NCBI GenBank assembly: GCA_934045905.1
Contig: OW203765.1
Span: 14,633,409 to 14,697,408, forward strand
Source of the DNA: Leuctra nigra
Lineage: Eukaryota; Arthropoda; Insecta; Plecoptera; Leuctridae
Length of the DNA stretch: 64,000 nt
Direction: 5' to 3'
Shown here one piece after another: positions 1 through 11,445 of the stretch (its first letter is position 1; each line of letters starts with the position of its first letter). Both the position numbers and the translations under genes were made by a program. The notes under the pieces are model-generated. The model was not told the origin of the DNA. It did no database searches and worked only from the letters and a program-made list of their open reading frames with translations.

Positions 1-780
1 AGTTGCGTTTGGTATAAGATGAAAATGATTATCCAAGAAGAATAGCTTAAGTTTCGTTATAATCGATCCAGCCGTTTTCGATACATGACGTCACTTCCGG
101 TTTTGAAATAGCGGCCGAATTCCGGTATAGGTAATAAGAAAACAATCTAGTTTTATCTAGTTGATACCTTCATGAACGACCATCTGAATTCCTAATCCCT
201 ATATTTCCGTAAAATCGGTCATGCCGTTTGTAATATATGACGTCACTTCCGGTTTCATTTAGTGGTTCCTGCCGCCATTTCCGGTACCATTAATTTATTT
301 ATTCATTTTTCACAATTGATTTTTCAAATAAATAGCAGAATGAATACGCAGGAGCTAGTTCAGTTGCAATCGGTACAGGCGTTTTAGATATATGACGTCA
401 CTTCCGGTTTCAGGAATGGCGGCCGAGAACACTGCTACCTTGAATATATAAATTGTATTGTCTATGTTACAATGTAAGTTAATTATGTACGTATTTTAAG
501 TATAATTTGTTGAAATAAGTTAAATATTGCGTATTTATGACGTCACTTCCGGTTTAGAAAATAAGAAAATAATATTTTTTTTATTGATACTTCATATAGA
601 TGACCATCTTAATCGAATGGCGCTAATTTCGTTCTAATCGGTCCAGACGTTTTTGAGTTATGACGTCACTTCCGGTTTAAAAATGGCGGCACAAAAAATC
701 ACAAGAGGCAAGGTATCATCAGACGCCAAAAGTGCATATGTGGTAAAAGTTTCAGGTCGATCGGTTTAGCCGTTTAGGCT
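1..780. repeat. Degenerate ~150-bp tandem array with CRE-like core
   Basis: The core TGACGTCACTTCCGG begins at 86, 238, 393, 538 and 661, so the spacing is about 123-155 bp. Each core is preceded by a version of 'cgatccagccgtttt' and followed by 'gaaatggcggc'-like sequence. The array probably continues upstream of the window. It lies in an intron or upstream region of the calcium-channel gene. The core contains a perfect CRE/ATF palindrome, TGACGTCA. Whether it is regulatory or just satellite-like repeat DNA cannot be told from sequence alone. Confidence 0.75.
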
Positions 781-2125
781 GTGGCGGTGATAGCAACGTT
801 TCCTGATATCATCTTCAGAATCAGAAAGTGGTGTAATTTCACTGTTTTCTCGGCCCTCTAGCTCGCAAACGGCATAACATATTGTTCCCTAATATGGTAT
901 ATGTAGTGGGGTGGGCCATAGCTCGAAATTAAGATATATCGCAACAATGTGAGATTTTCCAATTTTAAGATCCAGTAGGCCGAAAATGCCATGTTGTTGC
1001 TTACAGTAAAAGTGGTTGGTCTGCTCCTCAGTTTATTAGTCATTTACGGTATGTTGAGTGAGTGTGAGTGTACGGTACGACTTGGCTGGGTGGAGCGACC
1101 GCTCCACTAGATCCTTATTATTAATTCTTTCAGTAAACCTAAAAAAACACAAAGTTTCCCCTTTCAATTGGTCAAAGGGAACTATGATAAACTTTGAAAT
1201 TACGAAATATACCGCAAGTGCAAGTCAGATTATTCATAAGCATCTTAACTCTTATTTACTGTTATGTTACGTGGTACAAGTTTCGTCTTCCAATGTGAAA
1301 TCCAAGGCAGTGTTTTACGCACTTTTCGTACACGATAACATAATATCTCAGTGCAATCTCGTAGATAACCTTTAAGATGAAGCGTGAAATAGGGTTGTTG
1401 TTATTATGAGATGTTGAACAATGAACACTCGAACACGAAGGAGGTTTTATAATCACTCTAAATATCCTTTTCCAGAGCATGACGTCACAGTGAAATTACA
1501 CTCAGTCAGTAAGCCAGTGCAGGAATAACGTTCGATTAAGTAGTTACCATAGCTTACTGTGCTTAATATGAACATATCCCGTTGTCTTTGTCAATGTCAG
1601 TGTGTTTAGTTTGATTCTGTGAAAAAGGTAATGAAAGAAAATCGATGGTTTTGACAATTTTAATAATTCAATGAATATCTGTTCCATAATTAAAACAATT
1701 ATCCCCCCACCCAAGGACCTTAAGGATGATGGTATACCGTTATTAATCATTCTTATAGCATAACCACAGACTTGAAAATGAAAGTAATTTATCTACCGGT
1801 TGTTGCAAAAACAGAACAAAAAGCAATAAGTTTGCCGCTAGCGATTGGGCAAAGGTATGGTGGTTTACTCAAACATTCGTTGGAAATATAACGCAAATGC
1901 CAGACAGTTATTCGTAAACATCAAAGAAAATGTTCTCTCCCTTGGCAATATCGAAGACCAGAGGAAAGGGGCTAATTCCACGTGTCTCCCCCCTTACCCC
2001 TCCTCAGCCTGTGGACACCTGATTGGGTAAGTACGCTCTAGCTATTTGAAGGTACAGGGGAAGAACGTTATAAGTCCATTTGCATGTCTGACAGCTATGT
2101 AAGTTTGACCCAGAAGAGTGTTTAA
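781..2125. other. Intronic/intergenic sequence, no gene seen
   Basis: The stretch is AT-rich and holds only short ORFs with no recognisable domain on either strand. A further TGACGTCAC occurs near 1480. I see no splice-flanked exon of the calcium channel here. Confidence 0.5.
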
Positions 2126-2150
2126 TCGATGTTTATCGATTAAACATCGA
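2126..2150. repeat. Short palindrome (cgatgttta / taaacatcg)
   Basis: Two 9-bp arms, cgatgttta and taaacatcg, flank a 5-base centre. It lies directly left of a longer hairpin repeat. Confidence 0.6.
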
Positions 2151-2163
2151 TATCGCGTAATTG

Positions 2164-2395
2164 TTAACAAAATAGGGCTTTGTACGAGTCTTCAGAACAG
2201 CTCATGAAAATAATTCCATTGCTTGGAATGGTTTATTAGATTTACTTTGTCCTACAGACGTTTAGTGCCCGAAAATTAGTAAAAATATGGCACTAAACAT
2301 CTGTAGGGCGAAATAAAACTAATAACCCATTACAAACTATGAAATTATTTTCATTGAACTTTTCTGAATACTCATACAAAGCCATATTTTATTAA
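2164..2395. mobile_element. Hairpin MITE, ~230 bp
   Basis: The left end (ttaacaaaatagggctttgta) is the imperfect reverse complement of the right end (ending ...ttttattaa at 2395). The arms pair along most of their length, including 'cctacagacgtttagtgcc' against 'ggcactaaacatctgtagg', around a loop of about 20 bases. There is no coding capacity. This is a long-terminal-inverted-repeat MITE or fold-back element. Confidence 0.6.
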
Positions 2396-3312
2396 CTAGG
2401 AAAACGCTCTGTGTGACGCGTTGATGAGCGAGCACGGATACACGCAACACCTCGAACCGAAATTATGTCAATCGAAAATGGCATTAAAAGCCAATAATTC
2501 TTAAATTTCGTCACAGACTTATATAAATATCTCCAAAATCTCCAAAAATATTGGTCCCAATAACCTTGCTAAGTTTTAAGTTGATCGATTAAACCTTTAT
2601 GATTGAACGGTTCCTTGTTAATTTTCAAAAATCACTGGATCTCGTTCAAAAAATATACCTGGGACCACTTATATGATATGATATTAGTGTGTACACAAAT
2701 ATCAGATCAATCTGTTGAACGGTCATTATTAGTTTCATTTCGTTTGAAACTTTCTGCTCTAACTACCTTGCCTTGAACTGAAGATTCGAAGTCGCCGTGA
2801 ATTTGACAGCCAACACGCAAAATGTCCCTAGAATTACAAAAACTTTTGAAAATAACGACAGATTAGACTGGAAATTGGCAAAAATATCTTAAATGTTGGT
2901 ACCAATGACCATGCAAAGTTTTTAGTTGGTCGGTCAATCGGTTCTAGTTTAAATTTCAAAAATCACAGGAAAAATGGTTTCAAATTTAAACCAATGGGAG
3001 AATTTTGCTGAAACTTTTTATGATTGGGTAAAATGTTGGTTGCAATGACTTTGCTAAATTTCAAATTGAGCAGAGCAACCAATCGAAAGATATTTTTTTT
3101 TAAACTTGAACCAATCACAGGAGCCCGTTCAAAAACGATCCCAGGGACCGCATAGATTACGTTAGCATATGTGCAAAGTTTCAGATCGATTGAATTTGCG
3201 GTTTAACCTGGGCTGTGCGGACAAAAAAACAAAAAAACAAAAAAACAAAAAAACACACAGAGAAAGTGCCATAAGAGTACCGTGGTGACGCTCGCTACGC
3301 TCGCTCAACAAT
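2396..3312. repeat. Dispersed repeat family A, copy 1
   Basis: It begins near 'aggaaaacgctctgtgtgacgcgttgatgagcgagcac' and ends at 'cgctcgctacgctcgctcaa'. Internally, 'aagtttta/cagatcgatt'-type segments recur roughly every 150 bp. A clear relative lies at 29570-30470, and partial ones at 29143-29300 and 27190-27600. An A-rich (aaaaaaac)n stretch at 3225-3256 precedes the terminal motif. It looks like a non-autonomous, non-coding transposon. Confidence 0.6.
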
Positions 3313-4830
3313 TACATTGGTAAAAGATATTGAAAAAAATCGATTAAAAAACTCTTTGAGGCCACGCTCACTACGCAGCCGTCTCTACAAGATGACACCT
3401 TAATCTCATTTTACCCCAAAAGTGGACTTATATTCGTGCCCTGAACATATTCCATGTCCATTCATTTCACAACATAGGAGATGATACTTTGTGAATTATC
3501 CGTTGAGTTACTGCGTGTTTAGTCCTCGAACTACCGAGATAAACTAGAGTAGAGCGCGCATTAGTGTTAAAAAAGTTATCAAACTCTGTCGTAATATTGA
3601 TATTTTCCAAACACTATTCCGCCTTCAGATATCTCCAAACCATATTGAAAGCTATCTTCATTCTGGTGGTTTTCCAAAGAGCTTCGTATTTTAATGCGTT
3701 TCCAAAGCTCTTGATACGGCTTTTGTGTGCAGACATCCCACACGTGGTATTGTACAGAGCAGACATACATCGTGTGCTCTGCCAGAGAAGCTCAACAATC
3801 CCTGAGCCATCATGCGAGGAGGCGGCCATTGTGCGGGAAATTCAAGCAGAAGGGGCTTATGGAACAACTTGATTTGTCGTTTTTGACTCGTCCAGAAAAG
3901 CTCGGTCGTTGGAGAAATAGAAAGAGATGGATGAAATATGCTATAAGTAGGTGTAACTATGATAGGATGTTTACGTAATCAGTGTATATATTAGTAGTGT
4001 TCTTCATTTGCTTTGGTGACTTGTTAAATAGACGACAGTTTTGCAACAAAATCGCACAAAAGTTGCTTAATTAAGAAAACGATTGGAGATCAAACCCGTG
4101 AACCAATTGTTTTTCTTGGATTTCCCGATGGTTCTTAACAGGTACGTGTTTAAAAATACTTTTTAGAGGAGCCCAGTAAGGAAAAAAAGTCAATTTGTAA
4201 CAAAAACAATGCAATTACCTATTACCAAACCTCAAAGAAAATTTACAAAAATGAACCAAGTAACAATTCCCTTAGATTTTCCTCCAACCATTGATCATAT
4301 ATTTTTATCAGTCATTACTCTCCATTTCTAATCCATATTAATTTATAGCAAGATCATTCCCTTGGTTTCACCGGAAAATTAATATATATTTTAAACTCCG
4401 CTTTACTGATGGATAATTTCAACGAATCATGAAAGGCATGGCAATAACGTACAGCTTCGTACAACGAGTAGAACCACATCAGACTGGTTGCTAAGAGACC
4501 AACTTGTAACCCGGGCGTCGGGTCGACGACGCCTGCTTGGGCCGTCGCGACGCAACGCGTGACGCAGTGAGGCGTCGATGTTTACCCGGCGTCTCAACAC
4601 GTCGTTGTTTAGAAGCGATGACCTTGACGCCAGATAGCACGTGGCCACTGCAGTCACGACAGACTAACTGATGAACACACAGCTAGGGACATAACAAGTT
4701 CACAGCCATGCTTGACTCCAAGTTTAAATAGTTTAAATAGTCCAGTTTAAGGTGAATGTAAATATATTTTATGAATAATATCTGAAGACTTAGATACATT
4801 TAATAAATAATAGGTAAAGTTGTCTAACGG
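3313..4830. other. Non-repetitive intronic sequence, no gene seen
   Basis: Short overlapping ORFs on both strands at 3560-3980 show no known domain or splice support. A GC-richer patch at 4500-4640 contains many GACG/CGTC steps. I cannot assign a function to either. Confidence 0.4.
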
Positions 4831-5109
4831 AACAGGTTGGCTGAGTGGTAACGCTCAGAACTTGTATTCTGGAGGCCCAGGTTCGATTCCCGCGGCCGTC
4901 CTTCCTGACTGTTTTTTTTGTGGTATTCCCTCAGTCGACAGGCAAATGCTGGGAAAGTACCCTACTAATAGGCCACGACTACCTCCTTCCCACCTTCCAT
5001 CCTTACCTACTCTTCACCATCATCTCCCAATCATCATCATAATCATTCATCCGTCGCCATTAGCCTCGCTGCAGAACAGTGCGACGTTAAGCCCCAGACA
5101 AAAAAATTA
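4831..5109 (+). mobile_element. tRNA-derived SINE, copy 1
   Basis: A tRNA-like head carries an A-box-like 'ggctgagtggtaac' and a B box 'GGTTCGATTCC' (4880-4890), the two internal RNA polymerase III promoter elements. The body contains 'tactaataggccacgac' and ends 'gcgacgttaagcccc' followed by a short A-rich tail. Related copies are at 5781-5930 (+), 39526-39775 (-) and fragments at 28656-28757, 39850-39905 and 41106-41200. The ORFs across it are incidental. Confidence 0.8.
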
Positions 5110-5472
5110 AGTTTTCATCTTCCAAAGAGAATGAGCCATTAGACATGACAAAACTCTTTCCCACAAACCGCTCATGACGCTTACGGCGAGTGAAATATCG
5201 TCCTATCTTTGACATGCCCAATCCAAATGTCTGCGACTCAAAAACGAGAAAATGGACATCGGACGTTCTACCTATGAGGTTCAGATATCTTGTTCATCGA
5301 GATCATAAACACGTCCACATTGAATTCATCAGGAGAGCGAGAGAGTTGTGTATTGTCTGGTATTGTCACTGCCACTGTGATTGATCAATACACGGCCACA
5401 GCGATCCTCCCTCCATCAACAAGTGGCCACTTGCTTCGCCGGTGTCAAGACCGACACTTCAGTCCCTCGGCT
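5110..5472. other. Intronic sequence, no gene seen
   Basis: No domain, RNA gene or splice-flanked exon is recognisable between the first SINE and the 10-bp array. Confidence 0.4.
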
Positions 5473-5679
5473 CTACATGCACGTACATGCACGTACATGC
5501 ACGTACATGCACGTACATGCACGTACATGCACGTAATGCACGTACATGCACGTACATGCACGTACATGCACGTAATGCACGTACATGCACGTAATGCACG
5601 TACATGCACGTACATGCACGTACATGCACGTAATGCACGTACATGCACGTACAAGCACGTACATGCACGTACAGCACGT
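5473..5679. repeat. 10-bp tandem array, alternating purine/pyrimidine
   Basis: About 21 units of tacatgcacg are interspersed with 9-bp variants lacking one base (acgtaatgc). The 10-bp unit alternates purine and pyrimidine perfectly. All frames are open because of the repeat, so ORFs on both strands here are artefacts of composition. Confidence 0.9.
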
Positions 5680-5780
5680 GGAGACACGCGCGGAAGAGTT
5701 GGCCACGTAGATTGCGGATGTACAAATCATTGAAAAGTGCTTAGAAGTACCTCCGAGAAGAGAAAGTACATATTTTGCGT

Positions 5781-5930
5781 AACAGATTTGGCTCAGAGGT
5801 AACGCTCTGAACAGTATTCTAGAGGTGCCGGGCTCGATTCCCGTGGCCGTCCTCCCTACTGGGATTTTTTTGGTATTCCCTCAGTCGACCGGCAAAGCGT
5901 GAACAGAGAAAATGCCCCAATGTGCCGAAT
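5781..5930 (+). mobile_element. tRNA-derived SINE, partial copy 2
   Basis: The head 'tggctcagaggtaacgctctgaacagtattct' and B box 'ggctcgattccc' match SINE copy 1, followed by 'tggtattccctcagtcgacc'. The 3' body is cut short before channel exon 1, whose acceptor lies about 60 bp further on. Confidence 0.7.
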
Positions 5931-5992
5931 GAAGGATTCCATTCTCTCTACCTAGTTATGTCGTCTTGTAACGCGAGTGTTTCTTGTTCCAG

Positions 5993-6164
5993 GCATGCGC
6001 ATCTTGGTGATGCTGCTCCTCGACACTCTCCCGATGCTCGGCAACGTTCTGCTCCTCTGCTTCTTCGTCTTCTTCATCTTCGGCATCGTCGGCGTGCAGC
6101 TGTGGGAGGGCACGCTGCGTCAGCGGTGCTACATCAGTCCGCAGCCCAACATCAGCTACAAGAA
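5993..6164 (+). CDS. Ca-alpha1T: T-type calcium channel alpha-1 subunit, exon 1 of window: domain I S4-S5 linker and S5
   Basis: This exon encodes the end of the S4-S5 linker and transmembrane segment S5 of domain I of a Cav3 channel, the plasma-membrane pore that carries low-voltage-activated calcium current. The peptide starts [17 protein letters not shown], continues through a Phe-rich S5 ([16 protein letters not shown]), and ends in the extracellular turret at NISYKK. The acceptor is 'ttgttccag' at 5984-5992. The first two bases complete a codon begun upstream (Ser in relatives). The donor GTAAGT starts at 6165, leaving phase 2, which exon 2 completes. A second, 19-bp-shifted copy of the donor follows at 6184. 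A 30-bp minisatellite begins in the same place. The assignment to Cav3 is from remembered family sequence and is strong. Confidence 0.93.
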
Positions 6165-6419
6165 GTAAGTGCGCTTACAAGAAGTAAGCGCAGGGGCGTG
6201 GCCTGGAGCAGTTGCGCGCGCAGTGGTGTGACCCTGAGCAGTTGCGCGAGCAGTGGCGTGGCCTTGAGCACGTGCGCGCGCAGTGGCGTGGCCTTGAGCA
6301 GGTGTGCGCGCATTAGAGTGACCTTCAGCAGTTGCGCGCGCATTAGAATGACTTTCAGAAGTTGCGCGCGCATTAGAATGACCTTCTGAAGTTGCGCGCG
6401 CATTAGAGTGCCCTTGAAA
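6157..6419. repeat. 30-bp minisatellite abutting exon 1 donor, with duplicated donor
   Basis: The sequence tacaagaagtaag occurs at 6157 and again 19 bp later at 6177, so two GTAAG donors lie in tandem. From 6181 to 6419 there are eight 30-bp units of the type gttgcgcgcgcagtggcgtg + gccttgagca. The unit boundaries keep an exact 30-bp register. The first unit begins with the second donor copy. Confidence 0.9.
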
Positions 6420-9400
6420 CTCATCTAGCTACTAAAGTCAACACACTTGTAACCTCTATTAGGTTTGTTTATTGCTATTTTGGTTAAATAAATAAATACA
6501 TGATTTGGATGGAGCATATATTGAACGTTTACGAAATGTTATGCTTCTCTGTATCTATTTATGGAACCAGGAAGTTTAGTGAGGAACATTTAAAGATATC
6601 CTCAACAATATTTCCTCCTGAGCTAGATGCTATTTGTGCTCCTTACTTTTCGCTTTCAGATAAATGTAAGCATTTAGTTTACTTGTTTTATCTCTAAGTT
6701 TTAAATGTATGATTTTTTAAAGATCTAACAGGATTCTTGGATATGTCATGGTCTCTACAAAGATAAACGTCATTATTTAATAGAAGGTAAATAAGAAGTT
6801 ATCTAGGTAGTTCTTGTTTCTAAACAAGTTGTTATCTACACGATTACTCCAAGATATCTGGGTGTAATTTTAAATGATTCAGAAACCAGAGTAACCCAGA
6901 TGCTTCTGAATTGGTGTTTTGTAGGTTCAAATGTTCCATGATTTTATATTTTCTCAAAACAAAGTAAATATTTGAAAAAGTTTCTTTATTTCCTTCAATT
7001 TACAAAATATTTTGTGTTCAACACGAAATTAAGTAAAATTAAAAAAATTTGGACTTGTTCTTGAACCAGTCTCGCAAAGTGATGCCTAACTCATTATATC
7101 AAGGAATAGCTAATTATGTTGTGTTATCTTTTAGTTTATATCATCTACGTTATTACAATAACCAATACTTTCAACGGAAGAGCCTGCTACTTCACTGCAC
7201 TCCGCATTTCTGTGTGTTGCCTGGTTGTCAGTAGAGAAACCAATCAGAATCTTACACGTTGCTTGTTCAACTCTCTCTGTGCACTTTCTCAACTCTTGCG
7301 TGATAAATGTGATGCTTGATTGTCATTCCTTTTCCACTTGTCGTTGACTGCCAGCCAATCGCAACATAATACCGGAGATTGGCGGGAGATTTAACCATTT
7401 GTTTTCAGAGCGGCGAACGAAACCATGTGCTGATAACAAATACTAACGCTGTCTTTGTCTGTCACACTGACATATGTGTCTGTACAGTCTGGCCACGATG
7501 CAGTTATATCAATATTGTCACGTGACATGTTCAGAATCCTCAGGACCCTTATTATGTAATTGGCATACACGGGAGAATTCCTGGCTGTCGTTTGAATAAC
7601 ATTGCAATGTAATTATATCTCAGGGAGAGTAGTTACAGAATAGGCCCATCTCCCCTTGAGTATTACAAATTCTTTGAATAAAATGTGTAAAATAAATCAG
7701 TACTAACTTTAAAACTTGAGTAAGAAAAGAGTGGCATAGCTCGAAATCTTTCGAATTTTTTAAAAACTTTTCACATCCAACTAACCCTTCACTTATATAA
7801 TTTCATCAGGTGTTTTCATTAGTAGATATGATTTTAATTTTTACTTCTCGATCTTCTAGAGAAATCCAGTTAAGTGTTGTAAATACTAAACCATTTTCCG
7901 TGAATGCGCATTGTAGAAGATTTATGCGAATTATTGTTGAGCTAGTTTTTATAATGCACCAAATGCCATCTTGAAAGATTCAACAAATTATTGTTAGAGT
8001 TTTCTGTAAAAAACTTTTATTTGAATAACTATTTTTGAAATATTTTCTATTGAATTTATTAAGTCAATTTCAAAGAACATTTAATATTAAACGAAACCCG
8101 ACTTTATGTACAGCAATGAAATAATATTTTAAAGTAAAAAGTGATAGAAATTGCACAAAGCCTGGAAAAGACAATTGATTTAACTTCCTTTGAAGTGCAT
8201 GAGTTTGCACGTAGCTTGGAGTAGCGAGACGACACCGTCTGTCTCTGTCTACTGCTATAACTGCACCGTGGTCTGTCTCCCTCTAACTCACACATCCCAT
8301 GTCCCTTGCTCTAGTGCGTCTCGTGTCTAGTCTCTAGCTCTGGTCTTGATCGCTGTGATAACACTTGTCTGTCAAACAACTTGTTGCAGTCGCAATAATC
8401 AACAGTTACAGAGAGGTTGAAGATTACCATAACACTTTGTTTGTTACAAGAAAAAAATATTGTTTAAGATTGTTTTCTGTCCTGCTTCGGGCTTACGGTT
8501 TCTGTTGTGTGTTTTGGTGGTTATGAGATTCGGCCAACTTTGGGTAACATTGGGCCAACATTGGGCCAGAACACAAGTTGGCAAAACTAAAGAGCCGGAG
8601 AGTGGTCTCACAAAGCGGCCATGAGTTGTCAAAATAAATCACTGGAGAGATGCTGTGAAAAAAGCTAAAATTGTATTTACAACAATAATTACAATTGTAA
8701 TACATTTGTATTGCTGTAAAAATACAATTGTGTTTAATTTGAACGACTCATGACCGCTTTGGGAGATGGCCACTCGATTGTAATGGCTAAATGACTTTAG
8801 GACCACCAAAACAGGTGCATAAACAGAGAGTTCAGAAGACCAAATGATAAAAAAGTTCACACATTTGTTTGGATTTGATTCATTCAAAATGTATAATACT
8901 AAGTCACTAACCAATATAATAGTACACATTAATACTAAATATAATACTGTTCAATTTAGTTTATTAAAAATGTTCAAACAAAGGTCTCGGAATTGAAATG
9001 CAAAATTATTAAATTTAGTTATGCGAGTCGTCTTTTAACCTAGATGGTTTTCTGACTATGCTTATCTGTATCTACAGTGTGTGGAGTGTAGAAAGTAAGT
9101 TGAAAGACGAAAGCAAATAACTGCGCTGGCTTCTAGTCGAGCACATATTTGATGGATATTAAGTGGATTGAATGTCGCTCTGTGCATTGCTGGATGCTGG
9201 GAGAGATCAGATAAAACCGAGTCAAGTGCACATCCAGAACAGATTTACATAACAGAGGGGAGAAACTGATACTTAAACACGAGCTTCAGTCGCAGAGTAG
9301 ATTCTTAACTCTTTGAAGTAATGTCATTGCATAATCACGGCTGATTTCAATTTGTACTTATATGTTTCAAATTGTCTTTGATTTATATGCGGTAAGTAGA

Positions 9401-9799
9401 CATTAAAATTCAGTAAGCATTGACATTTATTAAAAATGCGTTTTTTGTTTCTAAAATATACTAGTAGAAAGTCACATATAACATCAAATCAGTTACACCA
9501 AAAATGTAATCAAATAGGTAGCTCATTGATTGCAAAGTGATCAAAAAGAATAGGTATTAGTATCTGCGTAAAGGTTTGCATAATATGGAATAGGAGATTA
9601 GGTAGGAAGTAAGGTAGCCTTCCTCAGTAATATAGAGTGTACATATTTATAAATTAAAATACACCTGTGTAATTGTAAATATTAAAATCTTGTAGAATAA
9701 AATCAAATGAATTGATGTTGGATATACCATATTTGTATATTGGGATCAACACATATATATTGTTTTAAATGAATTGTCTAAATTGTACACGGAGGTTGA
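6420..9799. other. Intron between exons 1 and 2: no gene seen
   Basis: AT-rich sequence with many short ORFs lacking any recognisable domain. There are no long repeats comparable with those elsewhere in the window. The reading frames at 8444-8930 (-) have no homology I can name. Confidence 0.4.
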
Positions 9800-10400
9800 T
9801 TACAACAAGAGATCCATCTGCCATGTCATACCGTTTTATCCATCATGCCATCTGCCATGCTATCTGTCGTCATATATCACGCCATAATTCACATGTCATC
9901 TGCCGTTTCTTCAGTCATATCATCTGACGTTCCATCTGCCCTGCCATATGCCATGCTAATCTCATGCCATATATCATGCCATCTTCCATTTCATCCGCCA
10001 TACCATCTGTCATGCCATCTGTCACGTCCTCTGTTATGGCATCTATCATGCCATCTGCTTTGCCATCTGTCATAAATCTGTCATGCCATATATCATGTCA
10101 TACAGATTCATCCGCCGCGCCATCTTTCATACCATCTGCCATGCAATATGTTGTTTCATCCATCTTGCCATCTACCATGCCATATATCATGCCATCTACC
10201 ATTTCATTCACCGTGTCATCTGCCATAATATCATCCGTCATGCCATCCGCCGTGCCATCTGCCGATCCATCTGTCATGTCATCTGCCGTGCCATCTGTCG
10301 TTCCATCCACCGTGTCATCTGCCATATCATCCGTCATCCCATCTGTCATGTCATCTGCCATGCCATCTGTCATGCCATCTGCCATGGCATCTGTCACAGA
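9800..10400. repeat. ~15-bp tandem array (CCATCTGCCATG type)
   Basis: About 40 degenerate units built from gccatctgccatgcc / catctgtcat are present, with phase slips and ATATCATGCC variants. It is open in several frames and therefore mimics a Met/Pro/Ser protein. No splice signals or start context support coding. Confidence 0.9.
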
Positions 10401-11167
10401 TCTGACGTCACTTCACACTGGTTTCGTTTGTTCCAGGGATCTGCCAGACAAGTACACGGTTCGGGCAAGGGTAACCTTGTAAGAAAATCAATCACTCAAT
10501 AACAATGATCGTCCACTGATAAATACTAAAAATATAACTACCACTCTATCTACCATGCTCGACTACTAAATACATACTCTATCTCTCTCATTCTCAGTGC
10601 ATTTCTAATCTCTACTTCTCTTTCTCTCACTACTCCTTTAGGTGTCAACTGTGCCTAGCTTTCAAAAACACCACACAGAGACTTCACCCCCACAAGTAGT
10701 GAATATTTTACACGTTGTCGATCGATAAGTATTCCGAATGCGTGTTTAGGTAAAAGTGTTTTGTCCGTAATGAGTATGTTTTGACAGGTTGAAAACTAAT
10801 GTAATTCCCTTTCGAGTCCGTGAGATTCTTATCAATTATAAGTGTTGCCAACCGAATAACAATTCAATTGAGAGCGCTGTCGAAGTTTTTGTTCAAACTA
10901 CGAAAATGGAGGCGTGACAAGATAACCTCAAATTCGATTATAAATACATAACCAATCATCTAATTCTAAGACAAACACTCAAAACAAAAGTTATCTAAAG
11001 ATAAATGTATAGTATTTAAATACTAACTAAATACTTTATGCCATTTAAATAATATTTCTACCTTAATGTATGAAGTTATTTGTCTAAAAAGTGATGTTTT
11101 TGAAAGTTCGCCTACTGAGGAATGCGGCGGCCTGTTTTAAACCCTCTCAATGGAGCATTTCTATGTG

Positions 11168-11260
11168 AAGCTATGTCTCCGTAGACGCGTACGTCGTGGT
11201 TGTTTCACTGAACGTCACGCACTGTAATGTTGCTCTGACGCGTCTATGGAGACACAGCTT
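11168..11260. repeat. Inverted repeat, ~23-bp arms
   Basis: aagctatgtctccgtagac at 11168 is mirrored by gtctatggagacacagctt ending at 11260, enclosing about 48 bases. It could be a small MITE or a fragment of one. Confidence 0.7.
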
Positions 11261-11392
11261 GGAGATGTCGTGATTGTGTTGATGTCACGTGGCGATGTTG
11301 TCGTTGATGTTCAATGTTTAGAGTAATTCATGTTCACGTTTAGTGAGTTTTCAGATATCTGGCAACGATGTATTTTAGAATTATATAAACAT

Positions 11393-11445
11393 TGCAAGAC
11401 AGTGGTGACGGTTTGTTCCGATGAAACCGTCACCACTGCCTTGCT
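11393..11445. repeat. Strong hairpin, ~21-bp arms, short loop
   Basis: gcaagacagtggtgacggtt pairs with aaccgtcaccactgccttgc across a loop of about 10-12 bases, with only one mismatch. Both sides are flanked by 'atataaacattg', at about 11382 and 11478. The compact structure could be a transposon relic or a small RNA hairpin. Nothing else is visible to decide. Confidence 0.7.

Noticed and set aside
5473..5679. CRISPR-like array
   Set aside because: Units are contiguous without unique spacers, and the window is clearly an animal genome; no cas-like genes.
5290..5733. Repeat-protein ORFs over the 10-bp array on both strands
   Set aside because: Open in all frames because of the repeat unit; no start context, domain or splice support.
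10437..10470. Mini-exon candidate after 'ttgttccag' with donor GTAACC
   Set aside because: The acceptor resembles that of exon 1, but the 34-nt length ends in phase 0 while exon 2 needs phase 2, and the peptide has no counterpart in Cav3 turrets.
9845..10482. Met/Pro/Ser-rich ORFs over the CATCTGCCATG array
   Set aside because: Composition artefact of a 15-bp tandem repeat; phase slips between units and open antisense frames.
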